From Notospermus geniculatus (lineage: Eukaryota; Nemertea; Pilidiophora; Heteronemertea; Lineidae): 64,000 bases of DNA. Below, piece after piece: positions 1-11,040 of this stretch. Every line of letters begins with the position of its first letter. Within the stretch, counting starts at the first letter, position 1. The stretch is from the NCBI GenBank assembly GCA_002633025.1, contig NMRB01001409.1, positions 8,210-72,209 on the forward strand. Direction: 5' to 3'. A program made the position numbers and the translations under genes. The notes beneath the pieces were generated by a model. It was not told the DNA's origin. It was given only the letters and a program-made list of their open reading frames with translations, and searched no databases.

Positions 1-13
1 GGGGGGGGGGGGG
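1..13. other. poly-G run at window edge
   Basis: Thirteen consecutive G bases start the window. A similar G run abuts the assembly gap at 48490, so this is probably a contig-edge artefact, not biology. Confidence 0.6.
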
Positions 14-98
14 ACATTCGCTATGTCTCCCTCCATTTCGGGCAAAATTTTTATAAGGTCGGAAGAATGGAGACAGATGGCGCTGTGATGAGTTTGAG

Positions 99-144
99 CC
101 AGACCCTCGGTGGTGAGACCGAGGGTCTGGTTGAGCGAGACTAG
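99..144. repeat. short hairpin with GAGACTAG end
   Basis: CCAGACCCTCGG (99-110) pairs with CCGAGGGTCTGG (119-130), followed by a GCGAGACTAG end. The same words mark the element at 41581-41964 and sequence beside the gap at 24571-24670, so this is a fragment of that family. Confidence 0.55.
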
Positions 145-287
145 TTATTGCAAGACAAATCGCAGTCTGATAGGACGGCGACAAAATCGTTCGTCAAGTT
201 GCAACGTCGAAGTGGCATTAGGCCTACATCGTGCGTTGGTCACCTGCAATGGTCGCGCGTCGGAATTTGAACTTGGCTGACATTAGT

Positions 288-672
288 GAGGTTTCGCAAA
301 TCTGACGAAACACGAAGTACGAAATACGAAAGTGGACTTCATTTCCATGACGTAATGTATTTCAGGAGATGGTAGGTACCACGAATATCGCCTACTGCGA
401 GAGCGTCTTTTAGCGTATGACATTAGACCGATAGAGTTACGGTGTATACTAAAGTTTGAAATTTATCTTTCGTTTCCACTTCGTAGCTGCGAACTAGAAA
501 TTTAAAAATTCAAAATGCACCATAACTCTCTCAGTCCTACATGTTATGCTAAAAGACACACTGACAGCAGGGACATTTGTGATACCAACATCTCATGAAA
601 TACATTACAACATGGAATTGAAATTGAATTTCGTATTTCGTACTTCGTGTTTCATCAGATTTGCGAAACCTC
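288..672. mobile_element. foldback MITE, GAGGTTTCGCAAA termini
   Basis: The left end GAGGTTTCGCAAATCTGA is matched in reverse by the right end TCAGATTTGCGAAACCTC, and the inverted match runs inward past GTACGAAATACGAA. It is 385 bp with no coding capacity. A relative lies at 27681-28432 in an SLCO intron, and a short relative at 60219-60328. It ends 16 bp before the stop codon end of the first receptor gene. Confidence 0.8.
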
Positions 673-687
673 GCTATTATTATTTCA

Positions 688-1791
688 CTACTTTCCACGC
701 TGAGGAATTATTCCTTTCATCGTCCACTTTTTACCAGAGCAAAACAACATTTCACGCAACTCACGCCGTAATGTTGCAATGGGTAATGTATATGCATAAA
801 GGTTAATCCCGTAGTTACAGTGCAGGAGAAACTGAGCAACGTATTTTACAAACATTCGAACTGCTTTTGATTTTGCCGTTCTGAGGACGACAGCGTAGTT
901 GTAATACGTATTGGTAAGCCATAGTGGGAGTAAACACACCATAGAACATGTTGACACGGCTAGAAGCATGGATGTAATTTGGCCGTCCTTCTGGCTGTGG
1001 CCTTGCTCCCGTTGTCGACCGTGACCACAGCTGGACACTGTCCCGCCCAACAGATTTGCTCTTTCCCTTCTGTTTAATAACACTACGACAATGATACCTA
1101 CATTCGACGAAAACATCAAAATAAGTGGTATGTAATAAGTTGTGATTACTCGTAAATGTGCGTGATAGTGGGTCCAGAGTTTAGGAAGATTGCTTTTGTC
1201 GCAGATTGACGATATGCCATGTAATATGAAAATAGCCCATATCTGAACAGCAAAATGCGATGCAGTTGCGACGATGTAAACAGAAATGGTCAAAACTTTC
1301 GCTTTGTAAACAGTACATAAACGTCTTGCTTGTAAAGGAAACATCATTGCAATCAGTCTTTCGATAGACATGGCTGTTAGGAGAACGGAGGAGGCGGACG
1401 GCCAGAGTTTCTTTGAGACGCTAACAATGTGGGAGAGGGCACAGAAAAATGGTTCGGAGAAGTCAACCTGTATTCCCAGTTTAGAGTTCCCCATGCCCAG
1501 GAACAGGAGTGCTGAAATTGTTAACAAATACATAGAATCCGAAAATGCTAAGGCCTTCATGTAGAAACAAGTGGACGATGTTTTATACCGATTTTTGGAC
1601 AGGAGTAGAAATGACAGCGTGTTGCCTGCCACGCCGATCGCAACGACTCCTAACGGCAAGTAGGTGTTGAACACGATACCGAGATTCTCTAAGAAACGAA
1701 CAACGGCGACGAGTTCTCGTTCGTCGCTTGCCGTAACGAAACTGGCATTGAACATTGAATATCTCGCTGTGGATTGTACGGACGACCTCAT
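688..1791 (-). CDS. rhodopsin-class G protein-coupled receptor, single exon
   Basis: This is a plasma-membrane receptor of about 367 residues with seven hydrophobic segments. TM1 carries the GN motif (AGNTLSFLLL). TM2 has KALAFSDSMYLL, where SD takes the place of the usual LAxAD. TM3 ends in MSIERLIAMMFPL, so DRY is ERL. TM7 has NYGINLYAY in place of NPxxY. The ligand cannot be predicted. The frame is open to 1908, but the first 22 codons of that extension are 40-bp minisatellite. I therefore choose the ATG at 1791, which has G at -3 and precedes an N-glycosylation site (NAS). MKAL..SDSMYLL and the ER motif also occur in the broken pair at 13965-18225, so these are one family. It appears intact. 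Confidence 0.85.
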   Translation of the reverse strand: MRSSVQSTARYSMFNASFVTASDERELVAVVRFLENLGIVFNTYLPLGVVAIGVAGNTLSFLLLSKNRYKTSSTCFYMKALAFSDSMYLLTISALLFLGMGNSKLGIQVDFSEPFFCALSHIVSVSKKLWPSASSVLLTAMSIERLIAMMFPLQARRLCTVYKAKVLTISVYIVATASHFAVQIWAIFILHGISSICDKSNLPKLWTHYHAHLRVITTYYIPLILMFSSNVGIIVVVLLNRRERANLLGGTVSSCGHGRQREQGHSQKDGQITSMLLAVSTCSMVCLLPLWLTNTYYNYAVVLRTAKSKAVRMFVKYVAQFLLHCNYGINLYAYTLPIATLRRELREMLFCSGKKWTMKGIIPQRGK

Positions 1792-1842
1792 CTCAGTCAC
1801 ATGGGAGCAAATCTTCCAAAAAGAAATTGCTGAGGCCAAGCT

Positions 1843-2278
1843 TTTCTTTCCAACTGACGGCTGAACGTTTGATTTCAATACTTTTCTTTCCAACTGACGA
1901 CTGAACATTCAATCTCAATCTTTTTCTTTCCAACTTACGACTGAACATTCAATTTCAATCCTTTTCTTTCCAACTGACGACTGGACGTCCAATTTCAATC
2001 TTTTTCTTTCCAACTGACGACTGAACGTTCAATTTCAATACTTTTCTTTCCAACTTACGACTGGACGTCCAATTTCAATCCTTTTCTTTCCAACTGACGA
2101 CTGCACGTTCAATTTCCTTTTCTTTCCAACTGACGACTGGACGTTCAATTTCCTTTTCTTTCCAACTGACGACTGGACGCCCAATTTCAATCCTTTTCTT
2201 TACAACTGACGACTGCACGTTCAATTTCGATCCGTGTCTTTCCGACTGAACGACTGAACGGCCAATTTCAATCCTTTC
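1843..2278. repeat. 40-bp minisatellite
   Basis: Tandem units at exact 40-bp spacing (1881, 1921, 1961, 2001, 2041, 2081) contain CTTTCCAACTGACGACTG. Later units are 36 bp because an AATC is missing. Read on the minus strand the array is open and encodes a repeating VVSWKEKEIER-like peptide, an accident of unit length with no sign of being a gene. Confidence 0.9.
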
Positions 2279-2310
2279 TGGCCTACACACAGAAATTACT
2301 ATCACATGAT

Positions 2311-3154
2311 AAATTTTCGGGTTGTGGTAATCGACTCGACGCGACGCGACCACTCGATGACTCGATGGTTGCTAGGGCGGTGGTATTTGGGTTAAGCACA
2401 GTAGTACACCTGCCATTACATAAAATGGTACCTTAGAAAGAAAATTTGTTGCAGAAATAAACCTTCCCACTTTGACTCATTTTACATAATCTTTACATAA
2501 TCTGGTTGATCTGAGCCACTGACCTTTGGTTATGAGTGAGCCATTCAAGCATTAGGCAGTCATGTGTATCAAGGCAAGGGGAATGTATGATGGCTAGTAC
2601 ATGTATTCATAAAAGTTAGCAAATGCTTTTAGTTAAGATTTGAGCAATGTCCAATTTAACTGTACTGCAAAACTTGAAGTAAAATCATTTTTGCTATCTT
2701 TTATGAATATCAGCCAATGGTTACGGCCATCGCTGCGTGGCCAGTGCAGAAACACGACGCAGGTCGTATATATTCTCGCATAGTCGTAAAAACGTAAAAC
2801 TGGAGTGTGATATTGATGGCGACGAAGTTTCCTTATGTCTGAATCCACAAATTATCTCGAAATGGTAGCAAAGCATGGGCGCATTGTTGGCCAAGGATGG
2901 GCGTAGGCCTACCTGGATCAGCGAGATCGTGCGTCTCAGAAATACAACAGGGCCTACATGCGATAAGACAACAAATTTATCCCGATTCACACGATGACAA
3001 TTTTTCTTACCAGTATCATTATTCCTCTTTTTATTTACTAGTGCAATCACTAGGCCTACTTGGCCGATTTGCGCGTTTTTAAGCTTCCCTAGCAACCATC
3101 GAGTCATCGAGTGGTCGCGTCGCGTCGAGTCGATTACCACAAGCCTAAATTTTC
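2311..3154. mobile_element. 844-bp inverted-repeat element with CGAGTC-rich arms
   Basis: The arm at 2311-2377 (GGTAATCGACTCGACGCGAC, then CACTCGATGACTCGATGG) is repeated in reverse at 3087-3154 with near identity. The arms are themselves built of ATCGAGTC-like words. The interior has no recognisable transposase. A second element with the same kind of arm lies at 42341-43803. Confidence 0.75.
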
Positions 3155-3274
3155 TCCCAAGTGCATACCATTCAGTTTCGGCGTGGAAACGACAGACAGG
3201 CAAAAAAGAGCAGCTTCACCTGCACGTGTCGACGCGTTGGGTGGTACACCCTAGAAACGTCCAGCATTAAAAAT

Positions 3275-3426
3275 CAGGGCCAGGTTGCACAAAAGCATAC
3301 TAGGCGTAGTATCATTCTATCTCCTAGTTGGCTTCTAACTTTGTATGCGTTTGTATACAAAGTTAGAAGCCAACTAGGAGATAGAATGATACTACGCCTA
3401 GTATGCTTTTGTGCAACCGGGCCCTG
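3275..3426. mobile_element. foldback MITE, CAGGGCC termini
   Basis: Two arms of about 70 bp, near-perfect inverted copies, run from CAGGGCCAGGTTGCAC to GTGCAACCGGGCCCTG with a small central loop of TTTGTATGC-like sequence. It has no coding capacity and would form a long hairpin if transcribed. Confidence 0.85.
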
Positions 3427-3439
3427 ACTCCGTCGTCCA

Positions 3440-3558
3440 GGGCCCATATTCACGAAACCCTGCTAGGCTTAGTTGGTTACTAAATCATCCAGTTTGTACA
3501 GGCCAATGTACACCACTAGCAGCCAACTAAGCTAGCAGGGTTTCGTGAATATGGGGCC
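3440..3558. mobile_element. foldback MITE, GGGCCCATATTCACGAA termini
   Basis: The left end GGGCCCATATTCACGAAACC is matched by GGTTTCGTGAATATGGGGCC at the right. It is about 118 bp and starts 14 bp after the preceding foldback. Similar GGCCCATATT ends occur in the element that follows the SLCO stop codon at 30270. Confidence 0.8.
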
Positions 3559-4427
3559 AGTTCTTTCCGCAAAAAGCATATCGTGCCTTCCTCCTGGAAG
3601 ATTTTTGAACGAATAGACTGTGTTGAGCTAATTATAAATTATTACAGCCCCTGCTGAGCTGTTGCAGGTGGATTATAATATATATAATTGCAACCTGCTG
3701 GATACTGCTAATCTAAATATAATATATATGCTTTTTCAAAAACGAATTTAGAACTTCAATGCTGTTTCTCTGTATGCTAAATATGAATTTCTATATATTT
3801 ACCGTTTGGGAGTTGTTTTTTTTACCGAAGACTTCACTGCCAATCGTAATGTGTATACGAGTATATAATACGTATAAAATAAGAGCGCTTTGTCAGGGGC
3901 GGATCTACATGTACACTACTTGGAGGGCGAGGTACCTCACACTGCCCCTGCATGCGCGAGCTCTAGCAGCTGCGGATAGACGCCATCAACCAACTGGAAA
4001 TATGCTCGACAAAATCTTTCACATCAAGTCGACCACCACAATAAAGTCAATTCCCAGAATGTAAAACGCCCTAGCGGATATTGCCGGCAAAACACTTTTT
4101 TGGCAACATGACTTTTCTGAAAGCTGGGTATCCAAGTGTCCTAAACCTGGGTTCAGGTCAGCGCTGATCACTCTCAGTTTGTACACGCCAATGCTTGCAG
4201 AGTGTTCAAAGGTTTTTGCCACATCGCTTGATGAAATTGTCCTCGCTTTGCTTCGCCATTTCGATTGCAGTGTGCCGCAGCCTTTACACGATGTTCCGCA
4301 GAACGCCATAAGGATGGACTACAAATCTCCATTTATTCCACACAAATATGCTCACAAAATCTTTGACAACAACTTGCAAACGACAATAAAATATTCTTTC
4401 ATCACAATGCCCTATTAAAAAAAATAG

Positions 4428-4745
4428 CTATGGTACCTTATGGTATCCTGTGGTATCCTATGGTACCCTATGGTATTTATGGTATTGTATGGTATATTGC
4501 TATTGTACCCATGGTATTTTATGGTACTATGGTATTAATTTATGGTACTTATGGTTCCCATTTATGGTACTATTGCATTTTATGGTACTATGGTATTAAT
4601 TTATGGTACTTATGGTTCCCTTTTATGGTACTATGGTATGTTATGGTTCTATGGTATTAGTTTATGGTACCATAGAGTTTTATGGTTCTATGGTATTAAT
4701 TTATGGTACTCTGGTTTCCTATGGTTCTATGGTATTCCTATGGTA
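4428..4745. repeat. TATGGTA/TATGGTT low-complexity array
   Basis: About 320 bp of imperfect TATGGTAC, TATGGTTC and TATGGTATT words. Frames through it encode WYG-rich peptides that are by-products of the repeat. An inverted block of ACCATA words follows at 5046-5166. Confidence 0.9.
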
Positions 4746-5045
4746 CAAGGGATGGAAATGGGAAAAAGGTTTTTCCCATTGAAAAAAAAACGAGGAGTTA
4801 AATGTTCTGATTAATAAATGTATAAGATTCTTGCTTACTATAAACACTAATCATTTCTGATGTTGGTTGCAGTTGGTCTGCAATTATGAGCGAGAATATC
4901 ATACTAAAAGTTTTTTTATGGTAAAACCAAATATCTGACAAAACAGAAAACATACACTTTCGGAGAAGTCTCTTCACAAGTCAAATTTTGTGTCTTGACA
5001 AACTTTACTGTTTTCAAGCATTTTACATGGTACTCTCTGTGGTTT

Positions 5046-5166
5046 TATGGTGTAATACCATGTACAGCAGAACACCATAGAAAGGGTATAAACCATAGAA
5101 TAACACAACATTATCATACCATAAAAAGATTACCATAGAAATTGATGAACCATAAAGTTCTTATGG
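5046..5166. repeat. ACCATA-rich block, inverted relative to the TATGGT array
   Basis: Words such as ACCATAGAA and ACCATAAAG recur here in the orientation opposite to 4428-4745. The two blocks may be the arms of one degenerate foldback about 740 bp long. One ambiguous base (N) lies at 5167. Confidence 0.6.
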
Positions 5167-5449
5167 NCTGTTTCATTAAGAGGGGGAAGTGTGTAGTAGA
5201 GTTGGACCGTCGCCGTGACCGTTCTGGTCACGAGCGCCACCTATGAGCCGGACGAACGAACGAGAGTCAGTCGAAATACAGGAACCGTCGAGAGAAGACC
5301 TCCCATGAGAGCCTCCGATAGATCTTCAGCCCGAAGACGTCCCAATGGCCCGATGTAAGCAGGATTGGCCACCTCAAAACGCTTACAGTATCGCATATTA
5401 TTTTTAATAGGGTGGGGATACCTGGACCCATATTGACATAAAACTACTT

Positions 5450-5576
5450 GGGCGAAATCCATAAAGGGTGTTTAAAACGTAGACGCGTGTAACTTCGTCA
5501 AATGCATGGTGGAAGTGTGTGCATTTAGTGAAGTTACATGCGTGTAAATCTTAAACACCCTTTATGAATTTGGCCC
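5450..5576. mobile_element. foldback MITE, 127 bp
   Basis: ATAAAGGGTGTTTAA near the left end pairs with TTAAACACCCTTTAT near the right. The outer ends are GGGCGAAATCC and GAATTTGGCCC. Both arms continue inward through GTAACTTC and GAAGTTAC words. Confidence 0.8.
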
Positions 5577-6165
5577 ATTAAGTCTACATGTAAGTGTGAC
5601 ACTTATCCTTTGTTCAACAAGTTGCATCTTGTTCGTGAGTTTGTTTCCATCCAATGGTTTTAACCGAGCAACATCATTTTTTAATCCACGTGTATTTGCT
5701 CCGTCATAAGACTACACCACTACCCCTGGATGCTTTCGATATGGATTTTGTATTCGCCCACATCGGCCAGGGCAATGTAGGCCTACCAATCAGAGCGTTT
5801 CTAAGATTTGCTCTCCAACCTCGCTTTCAGGATTTGATAATAGTGCGCAGGCCAGTGTCTAAGTTGTTGTTGTTGTTGTTGTGTGTCGTCCGTCGTCGTC
5901 TGTCGTCCGTCGTCGTTAACAGGGGTGGCACGTTTCTAAACCGCTTGGGTTACAAACTTGAAATTTGGTGTACAGGTACCATGGTAAAAACTATCTCTCG
6001 ACTGAAACTTAGCACTGTTGCTTGTACACTCTGGCCTGTAGGGGGCATTTTGTGAAAACCTTCTTTCGGCCATATCTCCTGAGCGCTGTTAGCTAGAACC
6101 ACGAAACTTTTATGGTGGGTTCCTCATCACATAAATACCGGGTTTTTGATTTGACCTACTTTTCA

Positions 6166-6180
6166 AGGTCACAGAGGTCA
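6166..6180 (+). promoter_or_regulatory. DR3-type nuclear receptor half-site pair within repeat
   Basis: AGGTCA-CAG-AGGTCA is a perfect direct repeat of the hexamer with a 3-bp spacer, the form bound by VDR/RXR-type heterodimers. It lies in a dispersed repeat, so function is unproven. Confidence 0.35.
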
Positions 6181-6369
6181 AAGTTCAAAATTCACTGTTT
6201 GGTGGCACATTTCATGGCTATTTGACATAGAGTGTTGTGATTTGGTGTGAATATATATCTTGCCACCCTGCACAAGTGCACCAAATTTCAACCCGATCGG
6301 ACTTCAAATATGGCCGCCAGGAACCCATCTTGAAAAATGGACTTTGACCCACATTTTATAAATAGGAGT

Positions 6370-6715
6370 ATACAGGCAAAATGACGTACATACGGCGGAC
6401 GTACAGCTACTTTTATATCCGCCGTATAGTACAATGGATCATCCTCTGGACGTCCGGTGTACGTATGGCTTACGTGCGGAAAAATATGTCCGCCGAGTAT
6501 ATGCCGAACGTATGGCATACGTACGGCATATATACGCCATATACATGTACGCATATATACGTACGGAATATATACGCCATATATCCCACCTACATATCGA
6601 CGTACATACAAATTGAATCTAGCTACTTTTATATACGGTATATATACGCAACCAGGACTGGCGGACGTATGCCGTATATACTAGTACGCCATACGTCCTT
6701 GTCAAAATATGTATC
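6370..6715. repeat. CGTA/TATA palindromic low-complexity block
   Basis: About 345 bp dominated by CGTACGGC, TATATACGCC and CATACGTAC words that read similarly on both strands. Frames on both strands therefore encode near-identical RRYVGGIYG-like peptides. It lies inside the dispersed repeat at 5865-7110. Confidence 0.8.
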
Positions 6716-7838
6716 TAGGTACCATATAAATATATAGTAAATTTCAGTCAGATTCGACGTCAAATATGGCCGCCAGGGAGCCATCTTGAAAAATGGACTT
6801 CGACCAACACCTCATAAATAGTGGTAGCTTGGATGCTTTAACCGTGCCTAAATACACGTATGTGTCTTGGTACCGTCTACTTATTTGCCAAATTTCGGTT
6901 CAATTGGACTTCAACATGGCTGCCAGGCAGCCATCTTGAAAAATTGACTTTGGCCATATCTCTATGGCAAGCGGTAGTAAATGTTACGATGTTTCAATGT
7001 TATCTAAATATCTGTGCAAGTACATTCCTGCTAAAATTTCAGTCCCAAGGAACGTCACGTGTTGCCACCTGGTGGCCATCTTGAAAAATAGAATTTTTTG
7101 ACATCTGTGACCTAGACAGGAAAGCAGTTTGTTCACAAATACCACTTGTATTCAGAAATTGTACTCCTTCTGGGCGCCATCACCTGAGTTTATGTCATTG
7201 ACTGATAATACTGATCAGATCATAAAAATACTTCTTGGTGTTCAGCTATATCTTATCTGTACTGATCCTTCAACATTCACCATGAAATTCACAGTTTCAC
7301 ACTTAACCACAGAGACTTATCACAGGGGTGAGCACAATGGCCCTGGCCATTTCATTGATGTTATGGTTTGTATGGGTCATTTTCTCGTGTCCAGCAGATA
7401 ATAAGCTGAGAACGCTAAGTGTGAGTGCAATAAAGACGGTTTTGTCAATTTTTGTTGCCGGCTTCACGAAGTTCAGTAGGTCTCAGTTTGCTATGCATCA
7501 CCGTAGATGTTTGTGTACTAGCGTGGGCCAAGAGTGGTCGACGATGGAAAATTGTTCGATGTTTGGCGGACGCTAGTGCCTTCCACCCATTCGTGATTGG
7601 ATTCCCTGGGTCAAATGTAGGTCACCTTCTATCTGCATTCCGGTACGTCAGCTGTGTTGAGAATTGAATAGATTTACATTATTTTCATAAAATTTCCAAG
7701 TGACGTCTGCCGTCACTGCCTAAATTCCGCCACAAATAGGAGCCAATACTGGTCCTACCAAGCAAGACACGTCCGACTGCAGCGCGCAGGTTGGTAAGAT
7801 CAGGTACTAGTCTATGTGGTTTAACAGGTGTGATATTA

Positions 7839-8053
7839 TCAGATGCACCTTCTGTTGAGTGCCCGGTGGGGCATCCTATAACAGAAAAGTCTGTTATAGG
7901 ATGCCCCGGGGTGCATTTAGTTTTACTAAGAGATGATTTTAAATCCATCCTCGGGCACTCGGTTACAGCCTTTACTTTGTGAACACTGTTATAGAATGCC
8001 CCCTCCGCCACCACTAAATGCACCCCTTCCTCAAATGCCCGGGGGTGCATTTA
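7839..8053. mobile_element. nested palindromes, GGTGCATTTA ends
   Basis: An inner hairpin (7868-7907) has GGGGCATCCTATAACAGA on one arm and its complement on the other. An outer pair of TGCACC..TGCCCGG and CCGGGGGTGCA words encloses it. Confidence 0.65.
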
Positions 8054-8676
8054 ATAATATTACACCGACCCTTGTTTCCACCTGCAAAGTTGCCATTTTA
8101 TTCATGGGACTTCACAATACTCCGCTATCGTGATAATCCCGCAGAGGAACAAAGCACTTGCCAGATATGACCCAGTGAACCACTTCACAATGCACGACTA
8201 GTACGAAATGAAACGGCTCAGTGAGCAATGCTCAAAAGGCGCGCAATAGAGAATTACCACCATGGCCTTCCATACCAATCCAATCAAAGACTTTGTACAA
8301 AGAAAATTTTATAGGGATATAAAGTCTCTCTAGCACTGTGCAAACGAAGTAAAATACATGCATGCATTTAGAAGCAGATGTTCATTCTCGATAGGTCGTG
8401 GTTATATTTGGGGACAGGGGTAGTCATTGGAGGATTAACTTACAGAGTTGACAGAGGACGCTTGAGCTGGGGAATATTCAATAATAACGGTAAGACCAAC
8501 ATCGCGATTTCCGATCCAAGGTGATTCCTTTTCCTTTATTACGGGTGCAACGAATGTGCATACAGATTTAGCAGGCCTACACGTTCTATTGCCACGATCT
8601 ATTACAGGCTGGCAATATAATGTGAGAGGTATTTTGTGTTAATACCGAACCATAAAGTGCCAACAACTTTTAATAT

Positions 8677-8848
8677 ACAGGTGTGACAGGAATCAACGTC
8701 CTAGGAATGCAAGTCCGCCAAACAATAGCCCGCTATTGTAAGGTTATATTCGAATGGTCATGGTCTCTATAGTCATATATTCTAATCCCTCACTGAACAA
8801 TAAGACCGGACTTTGATTCCAGGGAACGTTGATCCCTGTCACACCTGT
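8677..8848. mobile_element. foldback MITE, ACAGGTGTGACAGG termini
   Basis: ACAGGTGTGACAGGAATCAACGT at the left is matched by ACGTTGATCCCTGTCACACCTGT at the right. It is 172 bp and non-coding. Three elements with related CAGGTGTAAC ends lie at 10850, 12721 and 16513. Confidence 0.8.
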
Positions 8849-8855
8849 ACCGTAC

Positions 8856-9080
8856 CTACTCAGTTGTAACGACAGTTCATTACGTATTCGTAGATCACAA
8901 GGCCAGTTTTTTCACCATCTGACTGTGGCAATCGTATTCACGTGGTGTACCTATTAAGCAATGAGCACGTACACCTTGAATTAATCCCGATAAATGAATA
9001 TGAATGGGGTTACCTGTCAGTCACATGGTGAAAAAGGCGGTCCAATGATCTGGGAATGTACTGTCGTTAAAACTGAGTAG
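8856..9080. mobile_element. foldback MITE, CTACTCAGTT termini
   Basis: The CTACTCAGTTGTAACGACAG arm is matched by CTGTCGTTAAAACTGAGTAG, and inward TTTTTTCACCATCTGACTG pairs with CAGTCACATGGTGAAAAA. It starts 8 bp after the previous foldback. A half copy occurs at 10271-10342. Confidence 0.75.
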
Positions 9081-9934
9081 ACAGGCCTAACCTAGTAGAG
9101 AGGTTGCACAGCTTTCCGACTCTGGCTTCAAATACAGGTGTTGCCCGTATTTCTGTGTTTGCAAATCGTAAAATGCCATTACTTTGTGGCAGAATAATTT
9201 TGACTCGTAATCGCAAGTGCACGTAAATCGCAAATATTATAGTCGTGTTTCAAGTCGCAACGACTAGGATTACGACTTCAATATTCATTATTTATCTGCA
9301 CTTCCGACTTATAAGGCCATATTTTTCTGCCGTCAGTTTATGGTGTTTGACGCATTGAAAACTTCTATCAAATCGTTTTATCAAGGATGTCTCCAGTGGA
9401 CTGCAATTCATTCTCGTAGTTGAAGCCGGAGTCGGAGTCGGGCCGCTGCGCAACCTCTCTATTATCTCGGGATGTCCACACTGACGGCTGTAAAAGGCAA
9501 TGACGATGCATATAGATTGATATGACAATGTTTAACGAAAGCAGTTTGTAGTTCATAATACACATATTTCATGAATTATAGAAGAATGACCATTGGTAGT
9601 ATGATTTCATTCAGTTGGCCTTATAGTCCCCACGATCAATGAATGATCGACGCTGCACATGCCAAGCAATTCCACACAACATACATGGCGTACTTAGTCC
9701 TGTGTATGTCACACACGAACTCTCGACCAACAGCACTGAAGGAAAATCGATCACCTCACTTTAATCCGAGATGGTTGAATATAGGTTTGATGTAGGCCTA
9801 TCGAATTCAAATCCAACGACTGCACAGGCTATGAATATAGCCTATCAACAAACACGTCTCTTCCTCGGTTGATGCGGATGATCAGGGGCAAATTAAACAG
9901 CTGTATAATGTAAGTTGTCTTACCTCAAATAAAC

Positions 9935-9967
9935 CTTGGAGGAATTATACTGTATAATTCCTCCAAG
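9935..9967. repeat. 33-nt perfect palindrome
   Basis: A 16-bp arm, CTTGGAGGAATTATAC, and its exact complement flank a single central T. Confidence 0.8.
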
Positions 9968-10624
9968 AATAAACATAGAATTCTTACGCGACCATATCGG
10001 TGAGACCATAGGTCTATATAAAGTTACGTATATGGTCGGCCGGAGTGGACTTAATTCTTATTTAATGGACCCATTAAATGTTATTTTATGGATACATATA
10101 TTCGGGCAATTAATGGGTCCATTATTTCAGCCAATAGCGTCTTGTTTTTATATGGACTCATTAATTCGAATTAATGACTGTTCAATAGGGCAGCAGAATG
10201 AGCGAGAACATTCACACACAGAAACACTTATACATGTTACACCTGGGCCTATGTAGCACGTGAGTACGATACCTCAGTCAGATGGTGAAAAGGCGGTCCA
10301 CTGATATGTATTCAATGCACTGCCGTTAAACTGAGTAGGTACAGTATATACCTCTTATGGTAGGCCGACAGTGACATTACACTATTCACCAGTGCAGCAG
10401 CTCCCTGGTTGGTTCATCTCCAAGCTGGTCATGTGATGAAACCGAAAATTACAATCGTTTCCGTTGATACCAAATTCGTTTCCGTGAGACAGTCTCGGTG
10501 AGATCATCTTAGAACATGCGCTCCTAAAACTGGGCAGAAGATTTTCAAATTCACGTCTGCGATGTAGAAATCGTGTATAAAGGACCGTACCCACTGACGC
10601 GATTTTGTGAAGAAAAAAAATATT

Positions 10625-10725
10625 AAAGTTTGGGTTTATAGTCTGATATCAACAACAGTGGAGGTGTCATCCGACTATACACTTTAACCCCAGTCTATCC
10701 TGAAACCTTTCAGTAGAACTCAGAT
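10625..10725. repeat. dispersed 100-bp repeat, copy 1
   Basis: GTTTGGGTTTATAGTCTGAT followed by GGAGGTGTCATCCGACT and AACCTTTCAGTAGAACTC recurs at 23671-23768 in an SLCO intron, in the same orientation. The nature of the element is unknown. Confidence 0.7.
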
Positions 10726-10849
10726 GAGCTGCTCATTCAGCGCTATAATCTGAGCTTTTCCGACCGATACCCATTTATACACTGTGGTGGAGAGAGGCCA
10801 GTGAGGCAAAGAGACTTGCCCAAAGTCTCACGCCCAGTGGGATTCGAAC

Positions 10850-11008
10850 CAGGTGTAACATCTGTGAGTGTTTCTGTAGCTCAGTGTTCCCCAACAATAG
10901 ACGCGGCCTAGACTGGTTATTGTTGGGTTAGTTGCCGCTTAATCCGTCAGGAGGGAAACAATAAGAAAAACACAGAAATACGGGGAACACTGATCGACGT
11001 TACACCTG
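10850..11008. mobile_element. CAGGTGTAAC-type foldback MITE
   Basis: It runs from CAGGTGTAAC to GTTACACCTG. The arms carry AGTGTTCCCC and GGGGAACACT plus complementary CAATA/TATTG words. It belongs with the elements at 8677, 12721 and 16513. Confidence 0.75.
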
Positions 11009-11040
11009 GACCTTCTGACCGCTAGTCGGAGACCAATTTT

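Larger units (their letters stand above)
5865..7110 (+). repeat. GTCCGTCGTC-headed dispersed repeat
   Basis: It begins with GTTGTTGTTG, then repeated GTCGTCCGTCGTC, then GGCACGTTTCTAAACCGC. Further in come ATATGGCCGCCAGG and CATCTTGAAAAATGG segments, with a DR3-like hexamer pair at 6166-6180. Related blocks lie at 37086-39523, 46246-47490, 47600-48092 and 54790-55500. No protein is encoded. The family is recognisable to me as common in marine invertebrate genomes, but I cannot assign a class. Confidence 0.7.

Noticed and set aside
1843-2278. CRISPR-like periodic array
   Set aside because: Units are contiguous with no unique spacers, and the genome is eukaryotic.
2075-2353. Open frame with repeated VVSWKEKEIER
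   Set aside because: It is the minisatellite read on the minus strand; no start context or homology.
4430-4814. Long WYG-rich open frames
   Set aside because: They are translations of the TATGGT low-complexity array in more than one frame.
6288-6737. RRYVGGIYG-like open frames on both strands
   Set aside because: By-products of the strand-symmetric CGTA block; overlapping frames on both strands look alike.
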